DNA of 64,000 nucleotides. Origin: Diaminobutyricimonas aerilata. GTDB lineage: Bacteria > Actinomycetota > Actinomycetes > Actinomycetales > Microbacteriaceae. Each line of letters starts with the position of its first letter. The stretch's first letter is position 1. Shown here one piece after another: positions 33,461-41,786 of this stretch. The position numbers and the translations under genes were made by a program. Location: assembly GCF_002797715.1 (NCBI RefSeq), contig NZ_PGFF01000001.1, positions 372,001-436,000 of the forward strand. Reading direction: 5' to 3'. Under the pieces are notes generated by a model that searched no databases, had not been told where the DNA came from, and saw only the letters and a list, made by a program, of their open reading frames with translations.

Positions 33461-34633
33461 TCAGTGACCGCGCTCGGCGCGCGGCACCCGCTGATCGCGC
33501 GGGAACGCGACGAGCAGCAGACCGGAGAGCATCCACACGACGCCGATGCCGCCGATAAGCCAGCCCGCATCCAGGCCCGACACCGCGCCGGCGAGAGCGG
33601 CGCCGACCGCCGCGGCCGCGGAACGCAGTCCCGCGCCGATCGTGAACACCTGCGACTTCACCGTCGCCGGGCTCTCCTGGTCGCGCAGCAGCAGCATCGC
33701 GGCGTTCGCCGGCGCGGTGAAGATGCCCGCAAGGCCGATCACCGCGATCGTGTACAGGATGCCGAGGTCGGGTGTCGCGGCGAAGATGAGCACCCCGGTG
33801 GCGGCGAAGCCGGCGCCCATCACCCACGCGGGGGAGCGGCGGGTCCACCGGCGCACGGCGATCGCGATCGCGCCCGCGAGGCCGCCCACGGCGAAGGCGG
33901 TCATGATCCACGCGGCCGCGCCGATGTCGCCGGCCCGTTCGATCGAGAGCCCGACCGCGGCGACGCCCGCGGCACCGCCGCCGACCTGACTGAGCGTGCC
34001 GGAGATGGTCACGACCGCGATCGGCCGGTGCCGCACGAGGTGCGTGATGCCCGCCGCGATCGTGCGACGCACCCCCTGCTCGGGCGCCGGTCGCGCATCC
34101 ATCGAGAGCCCCAGTGAACCGAACGTGCCGATGAGGGCGAGTACCGCCATCGCGAACATCGCCGACCGTGCCGAGTCCAAAGCGATCGCGAGTGCCGCGA
34201 TGGCGGGACCGGCGATCGACGCCATCGTGTACGAGAGGGAGTCCTGCGCGTACGCCTTGCGCGGCTCCGCGATCGCGCTCGTCACGAAACTCGACATGCC
34301 GCCCATGTACACCGGTGTGGTGAGCCCGGCGATGACGAGCGCGAGCGCCACGAGCCCGGTGGGCACGTCGCCGAGCATCGCCGCGATCGCGAACGCGAGC
34401 GCGGTGGTGAGCGCGGCGCCGATGAGCAACCGCCGGGGCCGACGCATGCGGTCGAGCACGGTACCGACCAGGGGGGCGACGACGATCGCCGGGAACAGCG
34501 CGGCGCCGGTGAGCAGTCCGCCGATCGCGACGGAGTCGAGCCGTTCGACGGCGAGCACGGGGAGGGCGACGACGGTACCGGCGCTCGCGAGTCGAAGCGG
34601 CACGGACGCCGCCTGGTAGCTGAACGCGCTCAT
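33461..34633 (-). CDS. MFS transporter
   Basis: 390 residues, about 12 membrane segments. The loop between segments 2 and 3 reads GTVLDRMRRPRRLLIG, the usual MFS loop. The C-terminus ends RDQRVPRAERGH. Probably an efflux permease, substrate unknown. Isolated gene with CCGGAG before ATG 34633. Confidence 0.88.
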   Translation of the reverse strand: MSAFSYQAASVPLRLASAGTVVALPVLAVERLDSVAIGGLLTGAALFPAIVVAPLVGTVLDRMRRPRRLLIGAALTTALAFAIAAMLGDVPTGLVALALVIAGLTTPVYMGGMSSFVTSAIAEPRKAYAQDSLSYTMASIAGPAIAALAIALDSARSAMFAMAVLALIGTFGSLGLSMDARPAPEQGVRRTIAAGITHLVRHRPIAVVTISGTLSQVGGGAAGVAAVGLSIERAGDIGAAAWIMTAFAVGGLAGAIAIAVRRWTRRSPAWVMGAGFAATGVLIFAATPDLGILYTIAVIGLAGIFTAPANAAMLLLRDQESPATVKSQVFTIGAGLRSAAAAVGAALAGAVSGLDAGWLIGGIGVVWMLSGLLLVAFPRDQRVPRAERGH

Positions 34634-34715
34634 GCGGCTCCGGAAGTCATCCTCCCGATCGTGCCACGCCCTCGCGGGCGGTCGCGCGCCGACGCAGCGC
34701 CCTTCCAGGCGGGCG

Positions 34716-35840
34716 TCACACTCGTTCGAGCAGGGTGATCACCTCGAAGTGCTCGGTGTGCGGGAACATGTCGAGCACGCGCGCCCGCACGGGACGCCAC
34801 GACGGCATCGCGGCGAGATCCTTCGCGAGGGTGACGGCGTTGCAGCTCGAGTAGATGACGTGTCGCACCTCGGAGCGTTCGATCCACCCGGCGAGCTCCG
34901 TCCCGATGCCGCGTCGCGGCGGGTTGACGATCACGAGGTCCGGATGCTCGTCGGCGGCGAGCGCGAACCCGGTCGCGTCGCCCACCTCGAAGCGCACGTC
35001 CGTCGCGGCGGCCGCGGTCGCGCTGGCGCGCGCGCTCTCGATCGCCTCGGCGCTCGTCTCGATGCCGAGCACCCGCCGTCCGGGCGCTGCGCAATGCAGC
35101 GCGAACCCGCCGACCCCGCAATACAGATCCCACACCGAGCGCGGCTGCAGCGCATCCGTCCACTCCACCGCTTGCGCGTAGAGGGCCGCCGCGACGGCGC
35201 TGTTGGTCTGGAAGAAGCTCTGCGGGCGCAGCCGGAGGTCGACCGTGCCGAGGCGCATGGTGAGCGTGTCGTTCTCGGTGAGCACCACCTCGGTGTCGCC
35301 CTCCACCACCGCCTTGTGCTCGGGGTGCAGGTTCACCGACACGACCGTGGCCCGCGGTTCCGCGGCGAGCAACGACGGCAGCTGGGCGCGGATGGCGGGC
35401 AGCACGTCGGCCGTGCGCACGACGAAGCGCACCATCAGTTCACCGGCCGGCGACTCGGTGAGGATCACGTTCTTGAGTTGACCGCGCCGCGTGGGCACGT
35501 CGTAGGGCTCGAGTCCGGCCGCGGTGATGAACGACGCCACGGCGGGCAGCGCGGCCCGGATGCCCGGGGTGCACACCGCACAGCCGCGCAGGTCGATGCC
35601 GCGTCCGCGTCCGTCGAGCAGTCCGAGAGTGGGTGCCGCGATCGTTCCGCCGACCATCATCTTCGCCTTGTTGCGGAACCCGCCCTCCGCGCTGGGGACC
35701 GTCGGCAGCCACTGGATGCCCGGATGCGGCGCGAGCAATTCACGCACGCGCGCCTCCTTGCCGGCGAGCTGCTGCTCGTACGGCTGCTCGAGCAGGGTGC
35801 ACGAGCGGCACAAACCGGCGTCGAAATAGGAGCACTGCAT
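34716..35840 (-). CDS. rlmC: 23S rRNA (uracil-C5)-methyltransferase, RlmC type
   Basis: 374 residues. Fe-S cluster Cys: MQCSYFDAGLCRSC near the N-terminus and RGCAVC further on. SAM domain: VWDLYCGVGGFALHCA, VIVNPPRRG, nucleophile Cys in IYSSCNAVTLAKDL. It methylates a uracil of 23S rRNA. No N-terminal TRAM domain, which fits RlmC (RumB) rather than RlmD. Upstream minus-strand TAGGAT is a likely -10. Confidence 0.9.
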   Translation of the reverse strand: MQCSYFDAGLCRSCTLLEQPYEQQLAGKEARVRELLAPHPGIQWLPTVPSAEGGFRNKAKMMVGGTIAAPTLGLLDGRGRGIDLRGCAVCTPGIRAALPAVASFITAAGLEPYDVPTRRGQLKNVILTESPAGELMVRFVVRTADVLPAIRAQLPSLLAAEPRATVVSVNLHPEHKAVVEGDTEVVLTENDTLTMRLGTVDLRLRPQSFFQTNSAVAAALYAQAVEWTDALQPRSVWDLYCGVGGFALHCAAPGRRVLGIETSAEAIESARASATAAAATDVRFEVGDATGFALAADEHPDLVIVNPPRRGIGTELAGWIERSEVRHVIYSSCNAVTLAKDLAAMPSWRPVRARVLDMFPHTEHFEVITLLERV

Positions 35841-35885
35841 GGGCTACCGATCCTAGGCCGGGCCGCCGCACGGCAGGATGACACC

Positions 35886-36065
35886 ATGAACCGTCGCACG
35901 ACCGTCGTCATCCTGTTCGTCGCGAGCGCCCTGTTCGCGGCCTCCGCCGTGCTCGCGTTCGCGAGCGGCGACGAGTTCACCGCGACGCTCAACGCGATCG
36001 CCGCTCTCCTCTTCGTCGTCGCGGCGGTCCTCGCGAGGCGTCGTCAGCGTGACACGCGTCGCTGA
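35886..36065 (+). CDS. Small two-helix membrane protein
   Basis: 59 residues, ATG 35886, with CAGGAT 6 nt upstream. MNRRTTVVILFVASALFAASAVLAFASG is one membrane segment, LNAIAALLFVVAAVLARRRQR the second, ending in a basic tail. Likely both ends in the cytoplasm. Function unknown. A small hairpin (CGGTTC/GAACCG, 36068-36082) follows. Confidence 0.65.
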   Translation: MNRRTTVVILFVASALFAASAVLAFASGDEFTATLNAIAALLFVVAAVLARRRQRDTRR

Positions 36066-36107
36066 CGCGGTTCGGTGAACCGGGCTCGCACCCGGCAGGA
36101 TGACTGA

Positions 36108-36950
36108 GTGCTCCTCCGCTTCCGCGTCGCTCTGCTGGCCGTCGTCGCCCTGATCGGCGGTTGCGCCGCCGGCCCCGCCGACCCCGTCGACGTCGCCGCC
36201 GAGCTCGCCGAGGACCTCTCCGCCATTCCGGGCGCGATGCCCGTCGAACCCCACCTGATGAGCATGACCGTGGACATGAGCCCGGACGCGACCGACGAAC
36301 AGGTGCGTGACGCGGCGCACCGAGTGGTGCGACTCGCCGGCGACGCCGACTACCTGGGCACCGTCGACCTCGCCCGCCCCGGACCGGATGCCGGCGCAAG
36401 CGACTCCATCCGGGAGCGCACGTGGACGGTGCGGCTGCACCCGCCCGAGTCGGCGGAGGATCCGGACGCGCTGACGGACATCCTCGCGATCGAGCGCCTC
36501 GGCGGGGTGCGCGGCATCACGGTGATCGACGGCTGGCCGTACGTGACCATCGACTCGATCGAGCAGTTCTCCGACCGTTTCCACGGCATCCGCGACCTGG
36601 CGCTGTTCCGCGACGGCGGCACCTACACACTCTTCTCCGACGAGCACCTGCGCATCGTGCACGTGCCGTCACGCACCTCCACCGAGGCGATCGACGTGAT
36701 CATCGGGATCGCACGCGACCACCCGGATGCGGAGGTGCTGCTCGAGGCCATGACGGACGGGCCGCAATGGCCGAAGCTGTGGGTGGCGCGGCTCACGCCT
36801 GACGAGGTGGCCGACATCGACCGGCTCCTGCGCGACCCGGGGCTCGCCGACGCCGATGTCGAGGGCCACCCGCTCGACTACCAGCTCACGACCGTCGGCG
36901 ACGACGGTCCCGTGTACACGGAGGGCACGTTCGGCGACGTGCCGCATTGA
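36108..36950 (+). CDS. Lipoprotein of unknown function
   Basis: 280 residues from GTG 36108, with CAGGAT 6 nt upstream. Signal peptide LLRFRVALLAVVALIGGC with lipobox LIGGC. The mature part is acidic and appears to hold repeated alpha/beta units (SMTVDMSPDATDEQVRDAAHRVVRLAGDADYLGTVDL, then VRLHPPESAEDPDALTDILAIERLGGVRGITV), reminiscent of sporulation/SIMPL-like or DUF4030 lipoproteins. I do not recognise the family. Confidence 0.78.
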   Translation: MLLRFRVALLAVVALIGGCAAGPADPVDVAAELAEDLSAIPGAMPVEPHLMSMTVDMSPDATDEQVRDAAHRVVRLAGDADYLGTVDLARPGPDAGASDSIRERTWTVRLHPPESAEDPDALTDILAIERLGGVRGITVIDGWPYVTIDSIEQFSDRFHGIRDLALFRDGGTYTLFSDEHLRIVHVPSRTSTEAIDVIIGIARDHPDAEVLLEAMTDGPQWPKLWVARLTPDEVADIDRLLRDPGLADADVEGHPLDYQLTTVGDDGPVYTEGTFGDVPH

Positions 36951-36986
36951 CGCTGCGCGACCGCATCCTGCGCGGCCCGGATCCGC

Positions 36987-37742
36987 TCAGCCGGGGGTGC
37001 GGCCGATCGCATAACGGAACGCGTTGACCAGCCGGTAACCGCCGCTTTCCGTGCGGAACCGGCGGGCCGCGGCGAGCAGCACCGGCGTCGCCTCGTCGAT
37101 CACGTCGGCATCCTCTCCCATGAGCACGCCGCGCACGAGCGTCGCGTCGTCGGGGGCCTCCCACGGCATCTCGACGATGCCCGCCTCGAGCACGGTGAGC
37201 CCGCCCTCGGTGAGCAGCTCCTCGAGCCCGCCCTCCTGCCGCAGGTCGCCGTCGGGGCGCAGTTCCTCACCGGCCGCCTCGGCGACCGCCCGTTCGAGCA
37301 CGTCCAGGTCGTTGCGCGCGCCCTCCGCCCAGTTGCTGATCGCGATCCGTCCCCCCGGCACCGTCACGCGCGCCGCCTCGGCGAGGGCGGCGAGGGTGTC
37401 GTCGGCGAACTGGATCGCGTTGACCGCCGTCACGACGTCGAAGGAGTCGTGACCCCACGGCAGCGACTCGGCGGCACCGAGCCGTACGTCCGCGTCGGGT
37501 GCGAGAGAACGGGCCGCGTCGATCATCCGCGGAGCCGGGTCGATCCCGGCGGCCACGGCGCCCACCGAGTGCAGCATCGCGAGGAACTCGCCGCTCCCGC
37601 ATCCGACATCGAGCACCCGGCTGCCCGGTCCGATGCCCGCGCCGGCGATGATCGCCCGGCGCGCGGGATCCGAGAAGCCGCCCCACAACGCCGCCCAGTC
37701 CGCCGCGACACCCGACCAGGCGTCCTCGTCCGCTCCGTCCAC
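36987..37742 (-). CDS. Class I SAM-dependent methyltransferase
   Basis: 251 residues. Motif I VLDVGCGSGEFLAML, motif post-I AAGIDPAPRMIDAA, motif II SFDVVTAVNAIQF, motif III GGRIAISNW. UbiE/Methyltransf_11 type, small-molecule substrate unknown. GTG 37742 with GGAGGAG upstream. Confidence 0.87.
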   Translation of the reverse strand: MDGADEDAWSGVAADWAALWGGFSDPARRAIIAGAGIGPGSRVLDVGCGSGEFLAMLHSVGAVAAGIDPAPRMIDAARSLAPDADVRLGAAESLPWGHDSFDVVTAVNAIQFADDTLAALAEAARVTVPGGRIAISNWAEGARNDLDVLERAVAEAAGEELRPDGDLRQEGGLEELLTEGGLTVLEAGIVEMPWEAPDDATLVRGVLMGEDADVIDEATPVLLAAARRFRTESGGYRLVNAFRYAIGRTPG

Positions 37743-37864
37743 CGCTCCTCCTCCGTCCCCAGTGTGCCCCGGATCGTCGGGTCTCGGCGCGATCGGCGCT
37801 GATGCGTCGGATGTCGGCAGTTCTGCCTCGTGCGCGGGTCGGCGGTGTGCAGCATCATGGCCGC

Positions 37865-39016
37865 ATGGTGCACGAGATCCGGCCCTTCACCATCGACGTC
37901 GCGCACAGCGACCTCGACGATCTGCGGGCGCGCATCCGCGCCACGCGCTGGCCCGACCGGGAGACCGTCGACGGCTGGGCGCAAGGCGTGCCCCTCGCGG
38001 TGATGCGCGAACTCGCGCGCTACTGGGCCGACGAGTACGACTGGCGTCGCGTCGAGTCCCGGCTCAATGCGCATCCGCAGTTCACGACGCGCATCGACGG
38101 CGTCGACGTGCACTTCCTGCATGTGCGCTCGCCGCATCCGGAGGCGACGCCCCTGCTGCTCACGCACGGCTGGCCGGGGTCGGTCATCGAGTTCCTGCGT
38201 GTGATCGAGCCGCTGACCGATCCCGAGCGCCACGGTGGCCGGCCCGAGGACGCGTTCCACCTGGTGCTGCCGTCCGTCCCCGGATACGGCTTCAGCTCGC
38301 GCCCGCGGGAAGCCGGCTGGGGGATCGAACGCATCGCCCGCGCGTGGGCGGAACTCATGGCGCGCCTCGGCTACCGGCGTTACGGGGCGGGCGGAGGCGA
38401 CTGGGGCACGAGCATCAGCACGATGGTCGGCGTGCACGACCCGCAGAACGTCATCGGGTTGTACCTCACTCCACCCCTCGTGGGAGCGGATCCGGCCACT
38501 CTCGACGATCTGACGGAGGCGGAGCAGGCGTCGCTGGATGCGCTCGCCGCCGTGGGCGAGACCGGGTCGGGGTACGCGGCGATGCACTCGACACGTCCGC
38601 AGACGCTCGGCTATGCGCTGCTCGACTCGCCGGTCGGGCAGGCGGCGTGGATCTTCGAGAAGTTCGCGGCGTGGGTCGACGGCGATCCGCTCGAGGTGCT
38701 CGGCATCGACGCGGTGCTCGACGACATCACGCTCTACTGGCTCACCGGCACTGGGGCGTCGTCCACCCGGCTCTACTGGGAGAGCTACGCGACGGTCGAC
38801 GGATGGTTCACCGCCGGCACGACCGACACGATCGACGTGCCCGTCGCCGCATCCGTGTTCCGCGACATCCCGCGCCCGTCCCGCCGGTGGGCGGAGCGAC
38901 GGTTCACCGACATCCGCTATTGGAATGAACCCGAACGCGGCGGCCACTTCGCCGCGTTCGAACAGCCCGAGCTGTTCGTGCAGGAGGTGCGCGCCGCCTT
39001 CCGCGCGCTCCGCTGA
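37865..39016 (+). CDS. Epoxide hydrolase (EHN domain family)
   Basis: 383 residues. N-terminal EHN domain (FTIDVAHSDLDDLRARIRATRWPD), oxyanion HGWPGSVIEF, nucleophile Asp in GAGGGDWGTSIS, and catalytic His in ERGGHFAAFEQPE. It is similar to microsomal-type epoxide hydrolases and juvenile-hormone hydrolase relatives. CATCAT lies 6 nt upstream of the ATG. A cluster of dispersed repeats follows. Confidence 0.92.
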   Translation: MVHEIRPFTIDVAHSDLDDLRARIRATRWPDRETVDGWAQGVPLAVMRELARYWADEYDWRRVESRLNAHPQFTTRIDGVDVHFLHVRSPHPEATPLLLTHGWPGSVIEFLRVIEPLTDPERHGGRPEDAFHLVLPSVPGYGFSSRPREAGWGIERIARAWAELMARLGYRRYGAGGGDWGTSISTMVGVHDPQNVIGLYLTPPLVGADPATLDDLTEAEQASLDALAAVGETGSGYAAMHSTRPQTLGYALLDSPVGQAAWIFEKFAAWVDGDPLEVLGIDAVLDDITLYWLTGTGASSTRLYWESYATVDGWFTAGTTDTIDVPVAASVFRDIPRPSRRWAERRFTDIRYWNEPERGGHFAAFEQPELFVQEVRAAFRALR

Positions 39017-39024
39017 CGTTGCGG

Positions 39025-39115
39025 GGTCCCTTCGACGGGCTCAGGGACCGGGCGGTCGCTGAGCTTGTCGAAGCGGGGCGTGCGTGGCGGTCCATTCGAC
39101 GGGCTCGGGGACCGG
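39025..39115. repeat. Three diverged copies of the dispersed repeat
   Basis: Copies at 39025-39049, 39053-39078 and 39089-39115, alternating in orientation: GGTCCCTTCGACGGGCTCAG, then CGGTCGCTGAGCTTGTCGAA, then GGTCCATTCGACGGGCTCGG. They lie between convergent genes, so they may also act as a terminator. Confidence 0.8.
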
Positions 39116-39123
39116 TGTCGGTG

Positions 39124-39834
39124 TCAGAAGACGTCGGGGCTGGGGGTGCTCGCGTAGCGGATCGCGACGTCGGCGTGGCGGTCGAAGCGGTAGCCCGCGC
39201 CGCGCACCGTGCGCACGATGTCTTCGTAGGCGCCGAGCTTCGAGCGCAGGCGGCGCACGTGCACGTCGATGGTGCGCTCGTTCGGGGCCTCCTCCTCGCT
39301 GTCGGCCCACAGCTTGGCGATGAGCTCGGCGCGCTCGATGGTGCGGCCCTCGCGCAGCACGAGGTACTGCAGCAGCTCGAACTCCTTGTAGGTGAGTCCG
39401 GCGTTCTCGTCGTCGATCACGACGCGCTTGCGGGAGATGTCGATCACGACGCCCTCGGCGCGGACCTCCTCCGGCTCGGGCTCCTGCCGGTGCTTGGCGA
39501 GCGCGGCCGGGTCCTGCAGGGCGAGCCGCACGACATCGACGTCGCGGCCGCCGGCGCTGCGCGGGGCGAGGGCGACGGCGGCGTACGTCTCGGCGGAGGG
39601 GGCGAGCTGGGCGGTGACCGCCTTGAGCGCCTCGACGAGCTGGCTCAGGTCGACGCCGTCGGCGGCGGCCTTCGCCTCGTCGATGCCGACGTAGAGCACG
39701 AAGCCGCGGGCCTCGGTGCCTTCGGGCACCGGACGCAACCGCGGCTGCTGGGTGGGGGTCTCCCGGGCGGGGGCCGGAGCGACGGCGTGGAGCTGAGCGG
39801 CGGTACGGGGACGGTCGAGGGTGGCGAGAGACAT
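39124..39834 (-). CDS. Receiver-less OmpR-type winged-helix regulator
   Basis: 236 residues from ATG 39834 (AAGGA upstream; a start 14 codons earlier is possible). The C-terminal Trans_reg_C domain is complete: LTYKEFELLQYLVLREGRTIERAELIAKLWADSEEEAPNERTIDVHVRRLRSKLGAYEDIVRTVRGAGYRFD. The N-terminal about 130 residues are not a receiver. They begin with a Pro/Ala-rich stretch, then VLYVGIDEAKAAADGVDLSQLVEALKAVTAQL. It therefore cannot be phosphorylated in the usual way. A perfect palindrome (40101-40117) lies in its upstream region. Confidence 0.85.
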   Translation of the reverse strand: MSLATLDRPRTAAQLHAVAPAPARETPTQQPRLRPVPEGTEARGFVLYVGIDEAKAAADGVDLSQLVEALKAVTAQLAPSAETYAAVALAPRSAGGRDVDVVRLALQDPAALAKHRQEPEPEEVRAEGVVIDISRKRVVIDDENAGLTYKEFELLQYLVLREGRTIERAELIAKLWADSEEEAPNERTIDVHVRRLRSKLGAYEDIVRTVRGAGYRFDRHADVAIRYASTPSPDVF

Positions 39835-40100
39835 GGGAGAGAAGTCCTTGGGTGCGTCGACGACGCCGGTCATCACCGGAACGGTTCGTCGGAGGGGATG
39901 TCGAAGTAGAGGAAACCGCGCCGCGGATCTGCGGCGGTGGGTCCGGATCGCGTTATGCGCAGATATCCGGACGGGGCGAGAGGGAAGAAGTGCCGCTCAC
40001 GCACACATTCGACAACACATGACCGTCGCCGCCGGCATCATCATGCCGGCGTTCCCGTGGGCCTCGAGGGAGGTCAGGGGACGTGCGAATACGGTCATGC

Positions 40101-40117
40101 GTGCAAGTTTCTTGCAC
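40101..40117. promoter_or_regulatory. Operator-like palindrome
   Basis: GTGCAAG-TTT-CTTGCAC, perfect 7-bp arms, in the about 350-nt divergent gap between the winged-helix regulator (start 39834) and the small membrane gene (start 40185). Nothing else was seen in this gap. The regulator itself is the simplest candidate to bind it. Confidence 0.5.
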
Positions 40118-40172
40118 CACCCGCCGGAAAGTCAAGCCGGCACGACGACAACGGACGCTCGGCGCCGCCGCT

Positions 40173-40178
40173 TAGGCT
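40173..40178 (+). promoter_or_regulatory. Leaderless-type -10 box
   Basis: TAGGCT followed by 6 nt and GTG 40185. Confidence 0.5.
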
Positions 40179-40184
40179 GAATCC

Positions 40185-40400
40185 GTGCTCACTCTCGCCG
40201 TCATCGTGCTGCTGCTCGGAGCGGTGTTCAACATCGTCGCCTGGCCGCAGTTCCTGCGCCGCGTCTCCGCCGACCCGCGGGCCAGGGATGCGCAAGGGAA
40301 CGCGACCCGCTTCCTCACCGTGCACCGCGTGCTCGTGGGCATCGCCCTCGGAATCGCGGTGCTCTCGGTCGTCGCCGCCGTGGGGCTGCTGCTGGCCTGA
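40185..40400 (+). CDS. SCO4848-like small membrane protein
   Basis: 71 residues. Segment 1 LAVIVLLLGAVFNIVAWPQFL, a loop RRVSADPRARDAQGNATRF, and segment 2 VLVGIALGIAVLSVVAAVGLLL. The layout resembles the SCO4848 family of actinobacterial membrane proteins. It ends 4 nt before the left 21-bp repeat of the inserted cassette. Confidence 0.7.
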   Translation: MLTLAVIVLLLGAVFNIVAWPQFLRRVSADPRARDAQGNATRFLTVHRVLVGIALGIAVLSVVAAVGLLLA

Positions 40401-40404
40401 GCGG

Positions 40405-40425
40405 CTAGTCGACGAGCGCGCCGAG
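40405..40425. repeat. Left 21-bp direct repeat (attL-like)
   Basis: Identical to 43214-43234. Read on the minus strand it encodes the same last residues and stop as the pentapeptide gene, but here it is not attached to a gene. Confidence 0.7.
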
Positions 40426-40441
40426 GTTGTCGACGGTCTGG

Positions 40442-41368
40442 CTAACGATCGTCGGTCGGCGCCACCTGTTTCTGCAGTCCCGCGCGTTGTTCGGGCGAGA
40501 GGCGGTCGGGCCGGGCTTGTAGCCGATACCCTGCATCGTTCTCGTGCACCGTGAACGGGTCAGCGAGGACAGGCTGTTCTCGCAGCTGTCGGATTGCGGC
40601 GTCGAGTCGGTGGCGAGTCCATCCCAGTGCACTGACCAGTTGTGCTGCGGTCATGCGGTGCTGCGTGTGGCCGAGCGCGGCGGCGACGGTCATCGCATCG
40701 TCCACGGTCGGGGCCGCCAGGCCGCTGCCGCGAAGTTGCTCGGTCAGGTTTCCGAAGAACCGGCTCATGTGAGCGAGCCGGATACCCACCGGGCTGTCCT
40801 CGCCGAAGAAGGCGACGCCCTGTTGGGCGACATCGGCGACGCTCGCATGGCCGCTGGAGTCGGCGCGGATTGCTCGTGTCCACACATCGTCGCCGACCCT
40901 GTATCGCTCTTTGCGGCTGCCGGGCTCGACGTGACGTTCGACGAGTTCCATGCGCTCGAGGTACGCGATCGATTTGGACACGGATGCGGGGCTCACGCCG
41001 AGGTCGCGCACAAGGGCGGCAGCCGTCATGGTGTCGGTTGCGGAGGTGGCGAGGCGGGCGAAGACTCGCGCGGCCATTCGCGGCATCCCCGTCGCGGCGA
41101 GCGTGGAAGCGAGTTCGCTGATGAACGCGTCCCTGACATCCCCGGTGCCGCTCGCCGGCGTTGCGCTGACGCGCTTGCGACCGTCGCGGCGGTTCGCCTG
41201 GTGTGCTTCCGCTGCGTCGTAGTCGCGATGCCCGTTGCGGGAGACTTCACGGCTGACGGTCGACGTCGGGCGTCCGATCTGCCGCGCGATCTGTGCATAG
41301 GAGCGCCCTTGCGCGAGCCCGGACGCGATCGCCTGTCGATCCTCGAGATTCAGCCGACCCGCCGCCAT
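40442..41368 (-). CDS. Regulator: IS30-like HTH fused to MarR/GbsR-like winged helix
   Basis: 308 residues from ATG 41368 with GGAGG 4 nt upstream. The N-terminal homeodomain-like HTH is that of IS30 transposases: LNLEDRQAIASGLAQGRSYAQIARQIGRPTSTVSREVSRNGHRDYDAAEAH. It is followed by a winged helix (MPRMAARVFARLATSATDTMTAAALVRDLGVSPASVSKSIAYLERMELVERHVEPGSRKERYRV) like GbsR/MarR. No DDE catalytic core, so it is a regulator and not a transposase. The divergent gap to 41513 carries repeated palindromes, consistent with autoregulation. Confidence 0.82.
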   Translation of the reverse strand: MAAGRLNLEDRQAIASGLAQGRSYAQIARQIGRPTSTVSREVSRNGHRDYDAAEAHQANRRDGRKRVSATPASGTGDVRDAFISELASTLAATGMPRMAARVFARLATSATDTMTAAALVRDLGVSPASVSKSIAYLERMELVERHVEPGSRKERYRVGDDVWTRAIRADSSGHASVADVAQQGVAFFGEDSPVGIRLAHMSRFFGNLTEQLRGSGLAAPTVDDAMTVAAALGHTQHRMTAAQLVSALGWTRHRLDAAIRQLREQPVLADPFTVHENDAGYRLQARPDRLSPEQRAGLQKQVAPTDDR

Positions 41369-41385
41369 CCGTCCTCCGATCGTGT

Positions 41386-41489
41386 CGCAACGCGTCGGAT
41401 TGCGTTCACTGACATCGTTTCGCAACGATCTCACGATTCCTCGCACCTTACGTTGACGCTCCGAGAAACGCAACGTAGCGTTTCGTCAA
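41386..41489. promoter_or_regulatory. Multi-site operator region of the cassette
   Basis: CGCAACG occurs three times in one orientation (41386-41392, 41421-41427, 41469-41475). Two palindromes overlap these: ATCGTT-TCGC-AACGAT (41414-41429) and GAAACGC-AACGTA-GCGTTTC (41465-41484). A further TTGACG (41453) and CGTCAA (41484-41489) flank the second. The density of related half-sites points to a cooperative binding region for the divergent regulator. Confidence 0.6.
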
Positions 41490-41512
41490 TCCGAAACATG
41501 ATGGAGGGTGTG

Positions 41513-41776
41513 ATGCACGTCTTGGCGATCTCGACGGTGAACGATAGCGACCGGTTCTGGGGTGGTTTGAAGAAGGCGCACGGGCGCCTACCGAAGGGCG
41601 CGACGTGGGTTCTCGCTCTGGCAGACACCGACGGGACGAGGGCGGTGAACGTGATCCGGTCCGAGTCGATCGAGGGGGTCCGAGCCGTTCTGGATGAACA
41701 TGCGGGGCCGTCAGCGACCACCGAGTATTTCGAGGCCGACGCCGCCAACGCCATCGGCCTCAGCCTCGGTAAGTAG
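41513..41776 (+). CDS. Small protein of unknown function in the cassette
   Basis: 87 residues from ATG 41513, chosen because GGAGG lies 5 nt before it; ATGs at 41498 and 41501 come before that site. It reads MHVLAISTVNDSDRFWGGLKKAH, then WVLALADTDGTRAVNVIRSESIEGVRAVLDEHAG and TTEYFEADAANAIGLSL. The beta-alpha-beta pattern fits a ferredoxin-like dimeric barrel. No family recognised. The next gene begins 10 nt downstream of its stop. Confidence 0.75.
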   Translation: MHVLAISTVNDSDRFWGGLKKAHGRLPKGATWVLALADTDGTRAVNVIRSESIEGVRAVLDEHAGPSATTEYFEADAANAIGLSLGK

Positions 41777-41786
41777 GGCCCCGCTG

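Noticed and set aside
36068-36082. CGGTTC/GAACCG hairpin as terminator
   Set aside because: Only a 6-bp stem and just before another start; too weak to call.
40405-40632. Minus-strand 75-codon frame ending in the left 21-bp repeat (…NLGALVD)
   Set aside because: Upstream residues show no pentapeptide pattern and overlap the regulator gene. The ending is due to the repeat itself.
40442-41368. IS30 transposase
   Set aside because: Only the N-terminal HTH resembles IS30. No DDE catalytic domain follows; a winged helix does.
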